A stretch of DNA of 6,311 bases from Promethearchaeota archaeon (lineage in GTDB: Archaea > Asgardarchaeota > Lokiarchaeia > Sigynarchaeales > SOKP01). The stretch is from NCBI GenBank assembly GCA_013375495.1, contig JABXKC010000076.1, positions 1 to 6,311 of the forward strand. The letters run 5' to 3'. A program made the translations under genes and the position numbers. The notes under the pieces are model-generated. The model was not told where the DNA came from. It saw nothing but the letters and a program-made list of their open reading frames with translations, and did not search any database. Below, in pieces: positions 5,063-6,311 of the stretch (positions within the stretch are counted from its first letter, which is position 1; the number at the start of each line of letters is the position of its first letter).

Positions 5063-5893
5063 AATCCTGATAAAAAAATATTTTTAATCTCAGGAGCTAG
5101 CTCTGGGATTGGAAATGAAATTGCTAAATATTTAGCCACACAAGGTAATATAATCTTTGCGGGTGCTAGGAAGGAGAGTGATATTCAAGAATTGAATCAA
5201 TATGAAAATATCACAGGAATTCAGCTTGATGTCACAATACCTGAGCAAATCAACAGCACAATCAATTTAATACGCAATACTTATGGCTATCTTGATGTTT
5301 TAATTAATAACGCGGGTATTCCAGGATGGGGCGCAATAATGGATCTTAAACCTGATTACTTTAAAGAGGTTATAGAGGTAAATTTAATCGGATATATTCG
5401 ATTAAGTCAAGCAGGATATCCCTTATTAAGAAACTCTGCTAAATTTCCGATAATATTCAACATAAGCTCTCAAGGAGCAAAATATGCCTTCCCATTCTGG
5501 GCACCATACCATATTACTAAATTTGGGGTAAGGGCGTTTTCTGATGCCTTAAGAAGAGAATTAATTCCCTTTAATATTCGTGTATGTGAGCTCCAACTTG
5601 GCCCATTTAAATCTAAAGCTTTTGAAAAGCAGAAACAATTGCTCGAAGATTATAAAATGAAGCAAATCAAGAGTGAATTTACACCAAGATTGTTAAAGAT
5701 GTTCGAAATGATTGTGTTAAATCCAAAAAGAAAGGAAAAATCTCCGATTAAAGTAGCAAAGTTAATAGAAAAGCTGAGTTCACAGTTAAAATATAAGGTT
5801 CGGTATGAACCTGGAAGAAAAAGACTGGCATCAACGGTACTAACAAAATTCCCGCCAAAATGGGTTGATAAAATGTTATTAAAAAAGTTTTAG
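5048..5893 (+). CDS. Classical short-chain dehydrogenase/reductase (SDR)
   Basis: From the ATG at 5048 this is a 281-residue NAD(P)-dependent oxidoreductase with a Rossmann fold. The cofactor motif SGASSGIG is at 15-22, LDVT at 60-63 and NNAG at 87-90. The active site is complete: N112, S141, Y154 and K158 (YHITK). R41 after the second strand (GAR) suggests NADPH preference. The C-terminal part, with YEPGRKRLAS and FPPKWVDKMLL, resembles SDRs that act on retinol, steroid or lipid-like ketones and alcohols, but the substrate cannot be set from sequence. A GTG at 5039 in the same frame is an alternative start adding three residues; the ATG is preferred because the TATA-like element lies about 34 bases before it. 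It is controlled together with the divergent TetR-type gene by the palindromes at 4994 and 5048. Confidence 0.93.
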   Translation: MNSVHNPDKKIFLISGASSGIGNEIAKYLATQGNIIFAGARKESDIQELNQYENITGIQLDVTIPEQINSTINLIRNTYGYLDVLINNAGIPGWGAIMDLKPDYFKEVIEVNLIGYIRLSQAGYPLLRNSAKFPIIFNISSQGAKYAFPFWAPYHITKFGVRAFSDALRRELIPFNIRVCELQLGPFKSKAFEKQKQLLEDYKMKQIKSEFTPRLLKMFEMIVLNPKRKEKSPIKVAKLIEKLSSQLKYKVRYEPGRKRLASTVLTKFPPKWVDKMLLKKF

Positions 5894-5923
5894 GGTTTCA
5901 AAGACTAATCCGAGAGGTATTAA

Positions 5924-6049
5924 AACGAAGGAGACGTCTTTCTTGTGGGAAATTATACAAAGAATTTATATCCAAGAAAATTTTTGATCTGTAATTCTCG
6001 TGAAACGGTTACAGAACTAAATGTAAACAGTAGCACGGTCATTCAATAG
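5924..6049 (+). pseudogene. C-terminal remnant of a second DUF362 gene
   Basis: The frame from just after a TAA (5921-5923) to a TAG (6047-6049) gives 41 residues and starts NEGDVFLVGNYTKNLYP. The intact DUF362 protein has IEGNVLLVGNCAKNLYP at residues 333-349, an unmistakable match. Over 48 bases (5927-5974 against 3351-3398) I count 37 identities, with most differences at third codon positions. The copy was therefore under selection before it broke. It has no start codon, lacks the first ~330 residues, and the GNC cysteine is Tyr. It continues as KFLICNSRETVTELN, which aligns with LIPGCPPSI of the intact protein and then runs on. It lies 30 bases after the dehydrogenase stop. Confidence 0.65.
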
Positions 6050-6250
6050 AAAAATAAGAAGGAAAATATTATTAGAATGTCTATTAAATTAGCAAAATTC
6101 AAGATATAATAATGTAATACCTAATTCTATTATGAATTCATGATATAACCGAATATTAAAATTAAATGATTTAAAAAATATTATTAATCTCCATTTCATT
6201 TATTAATAGATTTGAATATATATTGGAAAATGGTTTAAAATATCAAGTTA
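6050..6250. other. A+T-rich stretch without a recognisable gene
   Basis: I see no convincing coding frame, RNA gene or strong repeat here. The sequence is very A+T-rich with many stops in all frames, and looks like intergenic or decayed DNA behind the DUF362 remnant. Confidence 0.5.
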
Positions 6251-6310
6251 TCAAAAAATAGGGTTAATTTCTTGATTACTTAATTTCTTCAAATATCTTT
6301 TTAGATCGCT
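6251..6310 (-). CDS. Possible 3' end of a minus-strand gene (partial)
   Basis: Reading the minus strand from the right edge, one frame gives SDLKRYLKKLSNQEINPIF to a TGA (complement of 6251-6253). It has the look of an amphipathic C-terminal helix. Another frame gives KRSKKIFEEIK to a TAA at 6276-6278 and is equally natural in composition. Only one can be real. Nothing can be said of the product. Confidence 0.22.
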   Translation of the reverse strand, partial: SDLKRYLKKLSNQEINPIF

Positions 6311-6311
6311 T

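Overview
The window looks like a piece of an Asgard archaeal chromosome, probably Lokiarchaeia-like. This is inferred from a Rab/Ras-type small GTPase with a TIGVDF switch I, very A+T-rich DNA, TATA-like elements about 22-40 bases ahead of several starts, weak or absent Shine-Dalgarno sites, and a remnant of an Asn/Thr/Ser-rich beta-helix protein. I could not run a search, so the placement is not proven.

Layout. Bases 1-48 may hold the last codons of an upstream gene. At 216-782 there is a complete Rab-like GTPase with several non-canonical G-motif residues. Bases 783-1699 are a gene graveyard: a piece resembling the start of nucleoside diphosphate kinase (+), a beta-helix fragment (-), the last ~50 residues of an ICMT/PEMT-type membrane methyltransferase (+), and a short helical frame with an internal TAA (+). 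Next is a divergent pair, an HxlR-type winged-helix regulator (1674-2096, -) and a DUF362 protein with C-terminal cysteines (2352-3434, +), with a perfect 9-bp inverted repeat between them. A short uncertain frame (3585-3758) precedes a small membrane protein (3773-4318, +) whose natural N-terminus seems to lie in another frame. A second divergent pair follows, a TetR-type repressor (4384-4974, -) and a short-chain dehydrogenase (5048-5893, +). Directly behind the dehydrogenase lies a C-terminal scrap of a second DUF362 gene (5924-6049). The last ~260 bases hold no clear gene, except perhaps the 3' end of a minus-strand gene at the edge.

How the genes work together. The window contains two regulator/enzyme pairs, each read outward from a shared control region. 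The TetR/SDR pair has the stronger evidence: two 15-bp palindromes of the form ATGAACA-N-TGWTCAT, one beside the shared TATA-like element and one over the dehydrogenase start codon. They suggest a self-regulating local switch. The DUF362 remnant beside the dehydrogenase and the intact DUF362 gene upstream suggest past duplication or rearrangement. I see no RNA genes, CRISPR array or complete mobile element.
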